Source: Whitmania pigra (taxonomy: Eukaryota; Annelida; Clitellata; Hirudinida; Haemopidae). From it: a stretch of 64,000 bases of DNA. Within the stretch, counting starts at the first letter, position 1. Every line of letters starts with the position of its first letter. Of the stretch, positions 55,388 to 63,712 are shown in pieces. Position numbers and translations under genes: made by a program. Location of the stretch: assembly GCA_021613335.1 (NCBI GenBank), contig JAJTWR010000431.1:186001-250000 (forward strand), given 5' to 3'. Below the pieces are notes generated by a model that was not told the origin of the DNA, did not search any database, and worked only from the letters and a program-made list of their open reading frames with translations.

Positions 55388-56434
55388 TCAACCAAAGTAC
55401 TTCCCCGATGCTTGTCGGGCCTTGAGGTGTGCGGTCGCGAGCAGGGCTCGCTTCCCGCGGGGGCTGTAGTCGAGATGGGAGCCTCCATCGGCGCGGTCAA
55501 AGTTGAAACCGAGCTGAGAAGTGACAGCCTTCAAGTCGTCGTGCTGCATCTGCGACATGAAGGCATCCTGGGTGTGCGGACAGACCGCTTGGGGTCCAGC
55601 GTCACCGGCTTTCCGGTAAATCGCGATGCCGAGCTGTGCTGGCCGTTGGATGATGTGAAAGATTTTTCCAAAGGGAATCCAGATGAGGAAGAGGATGACC
55701 GTGATGGCGTGGGTAATCGCCATGAACTGGTGCGCCTTCCCCTCCATGAACTTGTAGTCGAGGCTCACCCCGAGCCCGGTGACAGAAATCGCGAGGAGCA
55801 GGAGCAGCGGGAGCCAGTCTTTGTTGAAGGTCTGGGTGGCAATCAAACCGGCGTGGGTCAAGCGGCGACGCATGAGGAGCATCACCCCGGCGATGACAAG
55901 GATTGCCGACACATTGAGCGCGTTAAAAAGCAAGGTACCGATGATTCCGTGAATCGGAAACGTCATGACCGAAAAGCCAAAAACATGGAGCACGTAGGTA
56001 TCGATGCCCCCTGGCGCTAGGTCGAAGTTGATCCACCCGAAGACGAGGGGGAAAGTCACTGCGAACGCGAGGCCACAGCCCCACGCCATCAAGAGATGCC
56101 CGCGACCGATGTCGTGACCGCGTTTGCGAATGAACCGTTGCCCGAGGAAATTGACGACGAAATGGCGGAGCAGTTCATAGCCGTAGACAAAGGCCTTACC
56201 GGAGAGGAACAATTCCCATCCACGAACAAAATATCGCCAAGTCGGCGGACGCTGGAGCCAAACGCTATAGCGGTAGACGACGCCGAAGCATGCAAAAATA
56301 CATACAAATAAGTAAGCAATCAGAGCCGGATCAAAGTTTCCAAGGTTTCGCGATCCAACCAGAATGCTGAGAACCAGCAAGGCCGTAACGCTAGCAGCGA
56401 TAGTCAGGGCTCGAATATTTAAGGTTTGGAACAT
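55388..56434 (-). CDS. NarI/DsrM-like b-type membrane subunit
   Basis: 348 aa from ATG 56434. About six membrane helices, with candidate haem His in GHDIGRGHLLMAWGCG, TYVLHVFGFSVMTFPIHGII, KAHQFMAITHAITVILFLIW and FGKIFHIIQRP. These resemble the quinol-oxidising cytochrome b subunits of nitrate and sulfite reductases. A C-terminal soluble extension (about 285-348) has a Cys and is not usual for NarI. First gene of the reductase half, preceded by a 167-nt gap. It probably passes electrons from menaquinol. Confidence 0.78.
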   Translation of the reverse strand: MFQTLNIRALTIAASVTALLVLSILVGSRNLGNFDPALIAYLFVCIFACFGVVYRYSVWLQRPPTWRYFVRGWELFLSGKAFVYGYELLRHFVVNFLGQRFIRKRGHDIGRGHLLMAWGCGLAFAVTFPLVFGWINFDLAPGGIDTYVLHVFGFSVMTFPIHGIIGTLLFNALNVSAILVIAGVMLLMRRRLTHAGLIATQTFNKDWLPLLLLLAISVTGLGVSLDYKFMEGKAHQFMAITHAITVILFLIWIPFGKIFHIIQRPAQLGIAIYRKAGDAGPQAVCPHTQDAFMSQMQHDDLKAVTSQLGFNFDRADGGSHLDYSPRGKRALLATAHLKARQASGKYFG

Positions 56435-56601
56435 CAGGCGCTCCCTGCTTTCGCGAAACCCTCCCACCATCCCCCAGCTAATTCAAGGGTAATAATTTTC
56501 ATGGAAGTATTCGCTCAGCTGTTAATCGACTTAGTGCTCCATTGAGTTTTGGGTAATTCTCCGAGAGGAAACACCCACCAACTCTTCGACTTTTCTGGAT
56601 A
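56435..56601 (-). promoter_or_regulatory. 167-nt gap before the reductase genes, possible promoter region
   Basis: This is the only gap over 60 nt within the 15-gene run. It is AT-richer than the flanking genes (GAATTACCC, GAAAATTATTACCC). I see no perfect -35/-10 pair and no clear FNR-type TTGAT-N4-ATCAA box. Its length suggests a separate promoter for the reductase genes, downstream of the moa-moe block. Confidence 0.4.
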
Positions 56602-57624
56602 TCAACCGCCGATGTAGGACATCTCCACCTTATGCTCGGCGGAGCCGTTGAACGCCCGTTCCTCGGAATACCGGTCTTGGCGGCCACGCCAAAGTGCGCG
56701 AAGTCGCTGCGTCAGCGCCGCATGACTCGGGGCGTCGTCGCGCAGAAAGGCCCGCACGTCGAAGCCCTGGCTCGCAAAGAGGCACGTGTAGAGTTTGCCG
56801 TCGGCGGAGAGGCGTAGCCGCGTGCAGTTGCCGCAGAAAGGCTGGGTCACCGAGGTGATGAGGCCAACTTCCTTCGACGTGCCTCGATGGCGGTAGGTCT
56901 TCGCCACTGCTCGCTTCGAACTGAGGTCAACGGGCTCGAGCACGAACTCTCGCGCGAGTACCTCCAGAATCTCTTGGCCGCTGACGACGCGCTCTCGCTT
57001 CCAATCGTTGTGGTTGCCCGCGTCCATGAACTCGATGAAGCGGATACTGAGGCCGAGGCTCTTCGCGAACTTCGCGAGCGGGAGAATTTCGGACTCGTTC
57101 ACCCCACGCTCGACGACGGTGTTGATTTTGACAGGGAAGCCGCAGCGCAGCGCCTCTTCGATGCCGGCTACCACTGCCTTCGGGGCAAGGCCAAGCCCGT
57201 TCATGTGGCCACAGATGAGTGGGTCGAGGGCGTCGAGGCTGACCGTCACCCGATGAAGGCCCGCATCGCGCAACTCCTGCGCGCGCTCAGCGAGGCGCAG
57301 ACCGTTGGTGGTCAAGGCAATGTCATCGAGGCTCGGGAACTGGCGCAGACTGTCTATGAATTTGGCAAGCCCGGGCCGCAGCAGCGGCTCGCCGCCGGTG
57401 AGGCGCACTTTGTGGACGCCTAACTCGCTCATGGCCGCCACGATGCGGTGCAGCTCCTCGAAACGCAGCCACTCGTGCTTCTTGAGAAACACGTAGTCCG
57501 GGCCGAAGACCTCCCGAGGCATGCAGTAGGTGCAGCGCAGGTTGCAGCGGTCGGTCAGCGAGATCCGCAGGTCGTGCACCGAGCGGCCCAACTTGTCGGA
57601 GGCGCGGGTGTCAGTGGCGCTCAT
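56602..57624 (-). CDS. moaA: GTP 3',8-cyclase (molybdenum cofactor step 1)
   Basis: Radical SAM enzyme that rearranges GTP on the way to cyclic pyranopterin monophosphate, together with MoaC. The SAM cluster is in SLTDRCNLRCTYCMPREVFG, and the second cluster is in TQPFCGNCTRLRLSADGKLY with a third Cys in YTCLF. The C-terminus ends in MSYIGG, the GG that reaches the active site. 340 aa from ATG 57624, which overlaps the preceding stop (ATGA). The frame is open 183 codons further but as a shadow. Confidence 0.97.
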   Translation of the reverse strand: MSATDTRASDKLGRSVHDLRISLTDRCNLRCTYCMPREVFGPDYVFLKKHEWLRFEELHRIVAAMSELGVHKVRLTGGEPLLRPGLAKFIDSLRQFPSLDDIALTTNGLRLAERAQELRDAGLHRVTVSLDALDPLICGHMNGLGLAPKAVVAGIEEALRCGFPVKINTVVERGVNESEILPLAKFAKSLGLSIRFIEFMDAGNHNDWKRERVVSGQEILEVLAREFVLEPVDLSSKRAVAKTYRHRGTSKEVGLITSVTQPFCGNCTRLRLSADGKLYTCLFASQGFDVRAFLRDDAPSHAALTQRLRALWRGRQDRYSEERAFNGSAEHKVEMSYIGG

Positions 57625-59114
57625 GGCCGTAACCCCGCCCACTCCTCGATGGAGCGCGTCCAGGCAAACCAGCCGGTCGGATGACCGAGCGCATCGAGAC
57701 ATTGTCGAGCGCGAGCGCCGCTGGCGCAGCACAAGACGACTGGTGTGGCCTTCACCAGGTTTGGCAAAGTTCGCCACTGGGCTTGGGGGGCATGTATGGC
57801 ATTGGGAAGCCGCGCGGGTTTTTGTACTAACTCTCCCGCCTCGCGAATATCGACGGTTTGGGCGTGCCCTCGCAGTTCCCGGGCGCTTCGGCCCGGAAAG
57901 AGGAGCCCTGCCGGAAGTGCTGGCCAGGTTGTTGTTCCCCGGCAGGCACAGTCGAGCCGTGGTTCCCGGCGGATACGCTGGGTTGTGCCATCCAAAACGT
58001 TGACCTGCAGGGTATCGGCGCCCAGTTGGTTTGGAGCCCCCAACAGAAACTTCAACACTTCCGTCGCTTGCCAAACTCCCAGAAGCCCAGGATTGACACC
58101 CAGCACTCCGGCATCCTCGCAATTGCAGACAAGACCCTCTGCGGGGGCGGTCGGCCAGAGACAACGAAAGCATCCATGTTCTGGCCGTTGAGGGTCGAAC
58201 ACTTGGACGAGGCCGTCGAGCTGGTACACCGAAGCCTGTACCACCGCCACGCCAGCCCTCCAGGCGAGGTCATGGATGGTGTATTTGGATGCAAAGTTGT
58301 CTGTCCCGTCCAACAGCACGTCGCAGTCCGCAAGGAGTGCGGGCAAGGTTTCGAGAGTGGCAGCGTCGTCCACTGCACGGATGCTGATGTGTGGATTCAG
58401 AAGGCGTAGCCGCTCTGCTGCCGCAGTGGCTTTGTTGCGTCCCAGGTCGTTGACGGTGAACAATATCTGCCGGTGCAGGTTCGATTCCTCAACGCAGTCG
58501 CCATCCACAATGGTCACTTGCCCTACCCCAGCGGCGACCAGGTATTGCAGCGCCGGGCAGCCAAGCCCGCCCGCACCCACCACCAGCACCCGCGCCTCGG
58601 CCAACCGGCGCTGTCCCTCGGCACCCACCAAAGGCAATTGAACCTGCCTGTGGTATTGGGGATGCGCCGCGGGAGAAGCACCAGCACTCGCGGAGCCGCT
58701 CGCCGCATGTACCCAGGCGGCAGCTCCCTCTGCAAAGTGCTCCTTCTTCCAGACTGGCAGTCGCTCCTTTATCGCATCCATTATCCAGCGAGCGGCGAGG
58801 AAGGCCTCCTGACGGTGCGCTGCCGTCACCCCTACCCAGATGGCGCACTCTCCAACAGCGAGGGTGCCGGTGCGATGGACGGCCTTCGCTGCGGCAATCG
58901 CAAACCGACGCCGGGCCTCGGCGAGCAGCCGCTGCCCTTCCTCTTGGGCCATCTCCGAGAACGCCTCGTATTCCAGTTTGTGTACTTGGCGACCGTCGTG
59001 TCGGTTGCGCACCCAGCCCTCGAAGGCCACGAACGCTCCCGCGGCAGGGTCGCGCAGCTCCTGGGCAAGGTCGGCGGCGGCTATCGGCGCTTCGGTGATG
59101 AAGAAGTCAGACAT
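57621..59114 (-). CDS. MoaE-MoeB-rhodanese fusion protein
   Basis: 497 aa with three domains. Residues 1-140 are MoaE, the large molybdopterin synthase subunit (FEGWVRNRHDGRQVHKLEYE, WIMDAIKERLPVWKKEHF). Residues 150-390 are MoeB, which adenylates the MoaD C-terminus: VVGAGGLGCPALQYLVAAGV, DGTDNFASKY, with zinc Cys pairs FRCLW and CACRG. Residues 400-497 are a rhodanese-like domain with the Cys in VVLCCASGARARQCLDALG, which could pass sulfur to MoaD. One chain thus holds the activation, sulfuration and synthase steps. Sits between moaA (ATGA overlap) and moaD. Confidence 0.92.
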   Translation of the reverse strand: MSDFFITEAPIAAADLAQELRDPAAGAFVAFEGWVRNRHDGRQVHKLEYEAFSEMAQEEGQRLLAEARRRFAIAAAKAVHRTGTLAVGECAIWVGVTAAHRQEAFLAARWIMDAIKERLPVWKKEHFAEGAAAWVHAASGSASAGASPAAHPQYHRQVQLPLVGAEGQRRLAEARVLVVGAGGLGCPALQYLVAAGVGQVTIVDGDCVEESNLHRQILFTVNDLGRNKATAAAERLRLLNPHISIRAVDDAATLETLPALLADCDVLLDGTDNFASKYTIHDLAWRAGVAVVQASVYQLDGLVQVFDPQRPEHGCFRCLWPTAPAEGLVCNCEDAGVLGVNPGLLGVWQATEVLKFLLGAPNQLGADTLQVNVLDGTTQRIRREPRLDCACRGTTTWPALPAGLLFPGRSARELRGHAQTVDIREAGELVQKPARLPNAIHAPQAQWRTLPNLVKATPVVLCCASGARARQCLDALGHPTGWFAWTRSIEEWAGLRP

Positions 59115-59130
59115 TATGCACAGCGATTCC

Positions 59131-59373
59131 TTACCCTCCGGCCACTGGAGGAATGAATGTCAGGCGCATGCCGTCGGTGAGCGGAATATCCATGTTTTGG
59201 TAGGTATTGTTGCAGGCTAGGCGAATCTGCGAGGCGTTGAGTGTGAAGCCATGCTTCGCGGCAAGCTCAGCGTACAGGGAGCCCGCGTCGAGTGCCTCAG
59301 TGCTTACAATCTCGTTGGCACATTGAGCCTGTTCCCGAAGGATAGCGAAGTATTGAAGATGAATTGTCTTCAT
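59131..59373 (-). CDS. moaD: Molybdopterin synthase sulfur carrier subunit
   Basis: 80-aa ubiquitin-like sulfur carrier. MKTIHLQYFAILREQAQCAN begins the beta-grasp fold, and the protein ends in PPVAGG, whose terminal Gly becomes the thiocarboxylate used by MoaE. ATG 59373 overlaps the mobA stop (ATGA). It lies 16 nt before the fusion gene that would activate it. Confidence 0.93.
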   Translation of the reverse strand: MKTIHLQYFAILREQAQCANEIVSTEALDAGSLYAELAAKHGFTLNASQIRLACNNTYQNMDIPLTDGMRLTFIPPVAGG

Positions 59374-59993
59374 GGTTGCTCGGCCGTGTCCGATTGCAAT
59401 GCTCTTTGGAACGCTGCCGCCTCTTCTGGAGAATTGAAGTTGTCGAGCGCTCCGTCGAGTGGGGCCACGAGAAGCTTCACTTGGACCCCCGCCTGGAGCA
59501 GCACCTTGCGCGGGCAGTTGCGCTGTTCCCGAAGGCTCGCTTCGAGCGCTGGGCGGATACTCGGCTCGTAGATGGCGCACAGCGGCTCGGGCAGGCTGTC
59601 GCGCACGGAGCGGTAGGCGGTCGCGAGTGCCTGGGGATCGCGTTCGCGCAGAAGCTGGGTGAGCACAGCGAGGTATAAGCGCGGTAAGTCGCAGGCCACG
59701 ACGAGCCAGGCGGCGTTCGGAGCTTTGGCGAAGGCGGCGGCGATACCCTCTATCGGACCCCGATCGGGTGAGCGATCGTGGATGCGTGGCAATGCATTCG
59801 CAGGGCCGAGGTCTTGGTCTGGGCGGCAGCTCAACCACACTTCCGAACAGACCAGCTCAAGCAATCGGTAGGTCCACAAGGCCTGCGGCTCCTCGTGGTA
59901 GCGAAGCAATGCCTTGTCCTTACCCATGCGGCGGCTGAACCCACCGGCCATGACGAGTCCCTTGACGGCGGATGCCACGATGAGGCTGCTCAT
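59370..59993 (-). CDS. mobA: Molybdenum cofactor guanylyltransferase
   Basis: Adds GMP to the molybdenum cofactor to form the guanine dinucleotide used by the DMSO-reductase family, which fits the MopB enzyme of the same run. LVMAGGFSRRMGKDKALLRY is the nucleotide-binding loop and VVACDLPRLYLAVLTQLL the metal-site region. 207 aa from ATG 59993, which overlaps the moaC stop (ATGA). Confidence 0.93.
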   Translation of the reverse strand: MSSLIVASAVKGLVMAGGFSRRMGKDKALLRYHEEPQALWTYRLLELVCSEVWLSCRPDQDLGPANALPRIHDRSPDRGPIEGIAAAFAKAPNAAWLVVACDLPRLYLAVLTQLLRERDPQALATAYRSVRDSLPEPLCAIYEPSIRPALEASLREQRNCPRKVLLQAGVQVKLLVAPLDGALDNFNSPEEAAAFQRALQSDTAEQP

Positions 59994-60469
59994 TGTTCCA
60001 CCGCGTGCTTGCCTCCCGACTTTTCCCGTAGGCGCACCTCCCGGATGCGGATGTCGGAACTGAGCGACTTGCACATGTCGATGACGGTGAGCGCCGCCAC
60101 GCTGACCCCGGTCAGGGCTTCCATTTCGACACCGGTTTTGTGGGTGACGCCCACTTCACACGTGAGGAGGAGACCATCGTCGGTATCGGTCTTTCCAAAA
60201 CGGCACTTCTCAATCTGCAACGGGTGACAGAATGGGATGAGCGCACTCGTGTTCTTGACTGCTTGGGTGCCAGCGATAACCGCCGTTTGCCACACTGCCC
60301 CTTTGGCCGATTCCCATTGGTTGCGGCGGAGCTCATCGAGAACGTCCTTGGGAAAAACGACCTGCGCCTCGGCGAGCGCCCGGCGTTGGGTGACCGCCTT
60401 GGTCGAAATGTCGACGATGCCCGGGTCTGCGTTCTCGTCGAGGTGGGTCAGCCGTTTGGGGTGGCTCAT
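59990..60469 (-). CDS. moaC: Cyclic pyranopterin monophosphate synthase
   Basis: Completes the first Moco step with MoaA. 159 aa. VKNTSALIPFCHPLQIEKCR, TCEVGVTHKTGVEMEALTGV and ALTVIDMCKSLSSDIRI contain the conserved catalytic residues. Full length. Follows moeA by 10 nt and overlaps mobA. Confidence 0.96.
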   Translation of the reverse strand: MSHPKRLTHLDENADPGIVDISTKAVTQRRALAEAQVVFPKDVLDELRRNQWESAKGAVWQTAVIAGTQAVKNTSALIPFCHPLQIEKCRFGKTDTDDGLLLTCEVGVTHKTGVEMEALTGVSVAALTVIDMCKSLSSDIRIREVRLREKSGGKHAVEQ

Positions 60470-60479
60470 ACCCCATCAG

Positions 60480-61637
60480 TTACCACGGCCAGAACGGAAC
60501 GAGTCCGCTTGGCACTCCCGCTGGAATTTCGACAAAACCATCGCTCTCCGCGAGGTGCAGAAGGTCGCCCGAATTATTCGGCAAGGAGAGGTGCGCTTGG
60601 CCACTCGCTAAACGGCAGGGAACGAAGCGCGTCGCATCTGGAAGTGCCGGGAGTTTTCCAGCGACGCTCACGCGCAACGGTTCCGTTGGCGCGCACCCGC
60701 GGAGCCGGTTCAAGGTCGGCAACACATACCGATAGAGGGTGAACAATACCGCAAGTGGATTGCCCGGAAGTCCAAAGAGCAGCGTTCGCTCGCGAGACGC
60801 GAGCGCCATCGGATGCCCCGGGCGCTGGGCGACTCGGTGAAACGCCACCTCGAAACCGCACTGTTGCAGCGCCTCAATCCCAAAGTCCTTCCGACCTTTC
60901 GACATTCCCCCGCAGAGAATGACGACCTCCGCTTTGCTCCGGCAGTGCTTCAGTGCCTCCACGAGGCTCGCGAGGTTGTCCGGCACATGCTGCGCCGCGA
61001 ACTCGACATCCGACGACCGCGCGAGCGCAGACTCAATCGCAACCGCGTGGGTGCCGAAGATCTGCCAGGGTAACGGCGCGCTGCCCGCCTCGACGATCTC
61101 GTCGCCAGTGGTGATGAGCTGCACCCTCAGCTCGGTATTTACCTGCAAGTGGCCGTAGCCTTCGCTCGCCGCCAACGCCAGGTGCGCCGCGTGCAGTCGA
61201 ACTCCCGGCGCGAGGATGGTGTGTCCTTTCGAATACTCCGACCCGCAGCGGTGAATATGTTTCCCGGGTACCACCACGGTGCCGGGATTGAGCTCCAGCA
61301 CTCCGCCCTCCACCGTGCATTCCTCGACCGGCACCACGCTGTCGGCCCCCAGTGGCAGCATCGCGCCAGTCATCACCTCGATGGCGCCCGCTTCCAGTTG
61401 TGGAGGAGCCTCGCCCGCTGCCGCCGTCCCGACGATGCGAAAGCGTCGCTCATCCGGCTGCCCTGCCCGCAGCGCGTAGCCATCCATCATCACCCGGTCG
61501 AACGGGGGCGCCGCTCGCCGAGCTACGAGAGCCTCGCGCAAGCATCGCCCGGAAACTTGGCCGATGGGCAACTCCACCGCAGCGACCGGTGTCGCGAGGC
61601 GGCGTAGCTGCTCGTCGGCGGCGTCGACAGTAACCAT
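60480..61637 (-). CDS. moeA: Molybdopterin molybdenumtransferase
   Basis: Inserts molybdate into adenylated molybdopterin. 385 aa. PPFDRVMMDGYALRAGQ, RIVGTAAAGEAPPQLEAGAI, MTGAMLPLGADSVVPVEEC, TTGDEIVEAG and GLPGNPLAVLFTLYRYVLP are characteristic. The adenylyltransferase partner (Mog/MoaB) is not in this window. Follows tauE-like gene by 3 nt. Confidence 0.95.
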   Translation of the reverse strand: MVTVDAADEQLRRLATPVAAVELPIGQVSGRCLREALVARRAAPPFDRVMMDGYALRAGQPDERRFRIVGTAAAGEAPPQLEAGAIEVMTGAMLPLGADSVVPVEECTVEGGVLELNPGTVVVPGKHIHRCGSEYSKGHTILAPGVRLHAAHLALAASEGYGHLQVNTELRVQLITTGDEIVEAGSAPLPWQIFGTHAVAIESALARSSDVEFAAQHVPDNLASLVEALKHCRSKAEVVILCGGMSKGRKDFGIEALQQCGFEVAFHRVAQRPGHPMALASRERTLLFGLPGNPLAVLFTLYRYVLPTLNRLRGCAPTEPLRVSVAGKLPALPDATRFVPCRLASGQAHLSLPNNSGDLLHLAESDGFVEIPAGVPSGLVPFWPW

Positions 61638-61640
61638 CGC

Positions 61641-62375
61641 TTACGAAGTAAACAATTTCGAGGCCGCGAGCAGCAACACGACGGCGAGTGCGTAGCGCAA
61701 CTGCGGCGGGCTCGCATGGCGGCTGCCCCACCAGGCACCCACCATTCCCCCCAGCACGACAGCGGGCACGAGGCCCCAGGCAAACCCGACGTTGGTGTAG
61801 CCGGTTTGCGAGAGGCCCAACATTCCAGCCGCGGAATTGACGAAAATAAATGGTGCCGAGAGCGCCGCCGCTTCTTTCGGTGTGCCCCACCCGGCCAAGA
61901 TGACGATGGGGGTGAGAAAGATTCCACCCCCGACGCCGATGAGCCCGGACAAGAAGCCGATGATTCCACCGACGAGAAAGAGGACCCAGAGTTTCGGTTC
62001 TGAAGCTTTCCCAGAGTGGGGTTTGAAAACCAAGAACCCAGCGCTGAACACCAAGATGGCCGCCAACACATGCTCGTAGATGCCAACGGGTATCCGCAAG
62101 CTTCCGCCGATCCAAGCGAGCGGGATGGAGGCCAGCACCAACGGGACAAAGAGCTTGCTGCGGAAGGCCCCCGCCTGAACGAAGATGGCGGCCCCGGTGA
62201 AGGACACCACCAGATTCAAAGTCAACGCCTGGGACCGCATCTCATCCGTCGGCCAGCCGAGCCAAACCATGAGCGCCAGATACGACGACGCACCCCCATG
62301 ACCGACCGAGGCATACAGCAGTGCGGCGAGCAAAAAGGCGAGCCACATGGCGATGGTGAGCTCGGGATGGGGCAC
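61641..62375 (-). CDS. TauE/SafE (TSUP) family permease
   Basis: 244 aa from GTG 62375, with GGAGG 5 nt upstream. About eight membrane helices with the family repeats ALLYASVGHGGASSYLALMV and IGFLSGLIGVGGGIFLTPIV. TSUP members export sulfite, sulfonates or related organosulfur anions. Sits between moeA and the MOSC gene. ATG 62348 is an alternative start. Confidence 0.88.
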   Translation of the reverse strand: MPHPELTIAMWLAFLLAALLYASVGHGGASSYLALMVWLGWPTDEMRSQALTLNLVVSFTGAAIFVQAGAFRSKLFVPLVLASIPLAWIGGSLRIPVGIYEHVLAAILVFSAGFLVFKPHSGKASEPKLWVLFLVGGIIGFLSGLIGVGGGIFLTPIVILAGWGTPKEAAALSAPFIFVNSAAGMLGLSQTGYTNVGFAWGLVPAVVLGGMVGAWWGSRHASPPQLRYALAVVLLLAASKLFTS

Positions 62376-62431
62376 AGTTCCCTCCGGCAGAGAACTACCG
62401 TTTCGACTTCTACGGGAGAGGCTACTCGCGT

Positions 62432-62911
62432 CTACTGCCGACGCATAATGCCATCTGAAAGTATTTTCGCTCGCAGACCCCCGCGACCGCGCATCCAGGC
62501 CTCGGCTTCGGCATGGATGGCTCCGTTCATCCAGTAGCAGGGGCGGCATTCCTCGGTGCCGAGGAAGCGGATGCCCTGAATTTCGAATTCCTGGCCGATG
62601 AGTGCATTCAGCTCAAGTCCACCCACGAGCACATTGCGACGCGTGGCCGATGGGTCCCGTTGCGCTTCCGGGAGTCGAAACTCCTCCCACATGCGGACGA
62701 GATTCTCCCAGGCAAAAAAGGTTATCTGCCCCTTGTAGTCCGGCTTCCAGTCGAAGAAGCGATCGCCCTCAATCCCGCGCCCGGCGACGCAGGTGATGGC
62801 TTCCATATCCAGAATAGGATGCGCTCCGGCAGGCTTCCCGTGATGCCCGAAGTAATTGTGGCCGGGCGAAATGTAGAGGTGATGAATCCGGATGTGGGTG
62901 GTCTCGCGCAT
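62432..62911 (-). CDS. MOSC domain protein
   Basis: 159 aa, a single MOSC domain (Moco sulfurase C-terminal domain): GRGIEGDRFFDWKPDYKGQI, TRRNVLVGGLELNALIGQEF and GTEECRPCYWMNGAI. MOSC domains bind the molybdenum cofactor and can deliver or use its sulfur. It may help load Moco into the reductase; that is an inference from position, 12 nt after the hydrolase gene. Confidence 0.87.
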   Translation of the reverse strand: MRETTHIRIHHLYISPGHNYFGHHGKPAGAHPILDMEAITCVAGRGIEGDRFFDWKPDYKGQITFFAWENLVRMWEEFRLPEAQRDPSATRRNVLVGGLELNALIGQEFEIQGIRFLGTEECRPCYWMNGAIHAEAEAWMRGRGGLRAKILSDGIMRRQ

Positions 62912-62923
62912 TCCGAAACCCCT

Positions 62924-63712
62924 CTAGCGGAACGAATGCAGGAGCCAGGGGATGACCACGCCGCTCTCGACGAGGCGCATATGGTCGAAGCGATCGGAGC
63001 GAATGAGCACCACCTTCACCCGCTGGGCCCGCGCCGGAAGTTCATCGAAGAGGTACGGGAAAATCTCCAGCGAATACCGCTGGCGGATGTTCCGGGTGAC
63101 GGCCTCGGCGCGCTCGCGGGTGTCAAAGCCCACGAGGACGAGTTGTCGCAAATCGCCGCGCGTCACCCAAGTGTGGAACTCTTGTTCGTCGCCGTACAGG
63201 CCGTCGACGAGGATGACCCGTCGGAGTCGCTTGTTGTCGAGCCAAGCGCTGACGTTCTTGTAGCCACCGCTGTGGGCGATGAGGGTCGTCGGCCCTAGCG
63301 GCAACGGGAGCTTGGTGTAGATGCGTACCGTTTCGAGAAGCTGCTCAAGGTTCGGCCACAAAATCGGATCGCCGGGCGCACTTCGCGTTGCCGGGATGAC
63401 GAACAGCGCGTTTCGGCCGGCGTTTCGAAACTGTTGGGTGAGGAAGAACTCCTCCATGGCGCGATCGACGTCGGTGTAAAATCCGTGGAGGTAGACGACG
63501 GCGATCGCGTTGTCCGGATTGTAGAACTTGGGCACGTAGACGTGCACCGGGCCGCGCCCTTCAATGGTGAAGCGGAAATAACGGCCGTCGTCCCGCTCGT
63601 CGGAGACCCACTCAGCGGTTTGGCTGTTCTCCAGGAGGCGCGCGGTCGGACTGCGCCAGCCGTTGGGATCCTGCGCCAGCGAAAGTGCGAGGAGCAGCGC
63701 CAAAGCGTTCAC
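62924..63712 (-). CDS. Secreted alpha/beta hydrolase-like protein
   Basis: 262 aa from GTG 63712, with GGAGG 8 nt upstream; ATG 63730 is an alternative. The signal peptide is NALALLLALSLAQDP. The domain has FYNPDNAIAVVYLHGFYTDV, the nucleophile region TTLIAHSGGYKNVSAWLD and the His near DRFDHMRLVESG. First gene of the minus-strand run; its role with Moco genes is unknown. Confidence 0.75.
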   Translation of the reverse strand: MNALALLLALSLAQDPNGWRSPTARLLENSQTAEWVSDERDDGRYFRFTIEGRGPVHVYVPKFYNPDNAIAVVYLHGFYTDVDRAMEEFFLTQQFRNAGRNALFVIPATRSAPGDPILWPNLEQLLETVRIYTKLPLPLGPTTLIAHSGGYKNVSAWLDNKRLRRVILVDGLYGDEQEFHTWVTRGDLRQLVLVGFDTRERAEAVTRNIRQRYSLEIFPYLFDELPARAQRVKVVLIRSDRFDHMRLVESGVVIPWLLHSFR

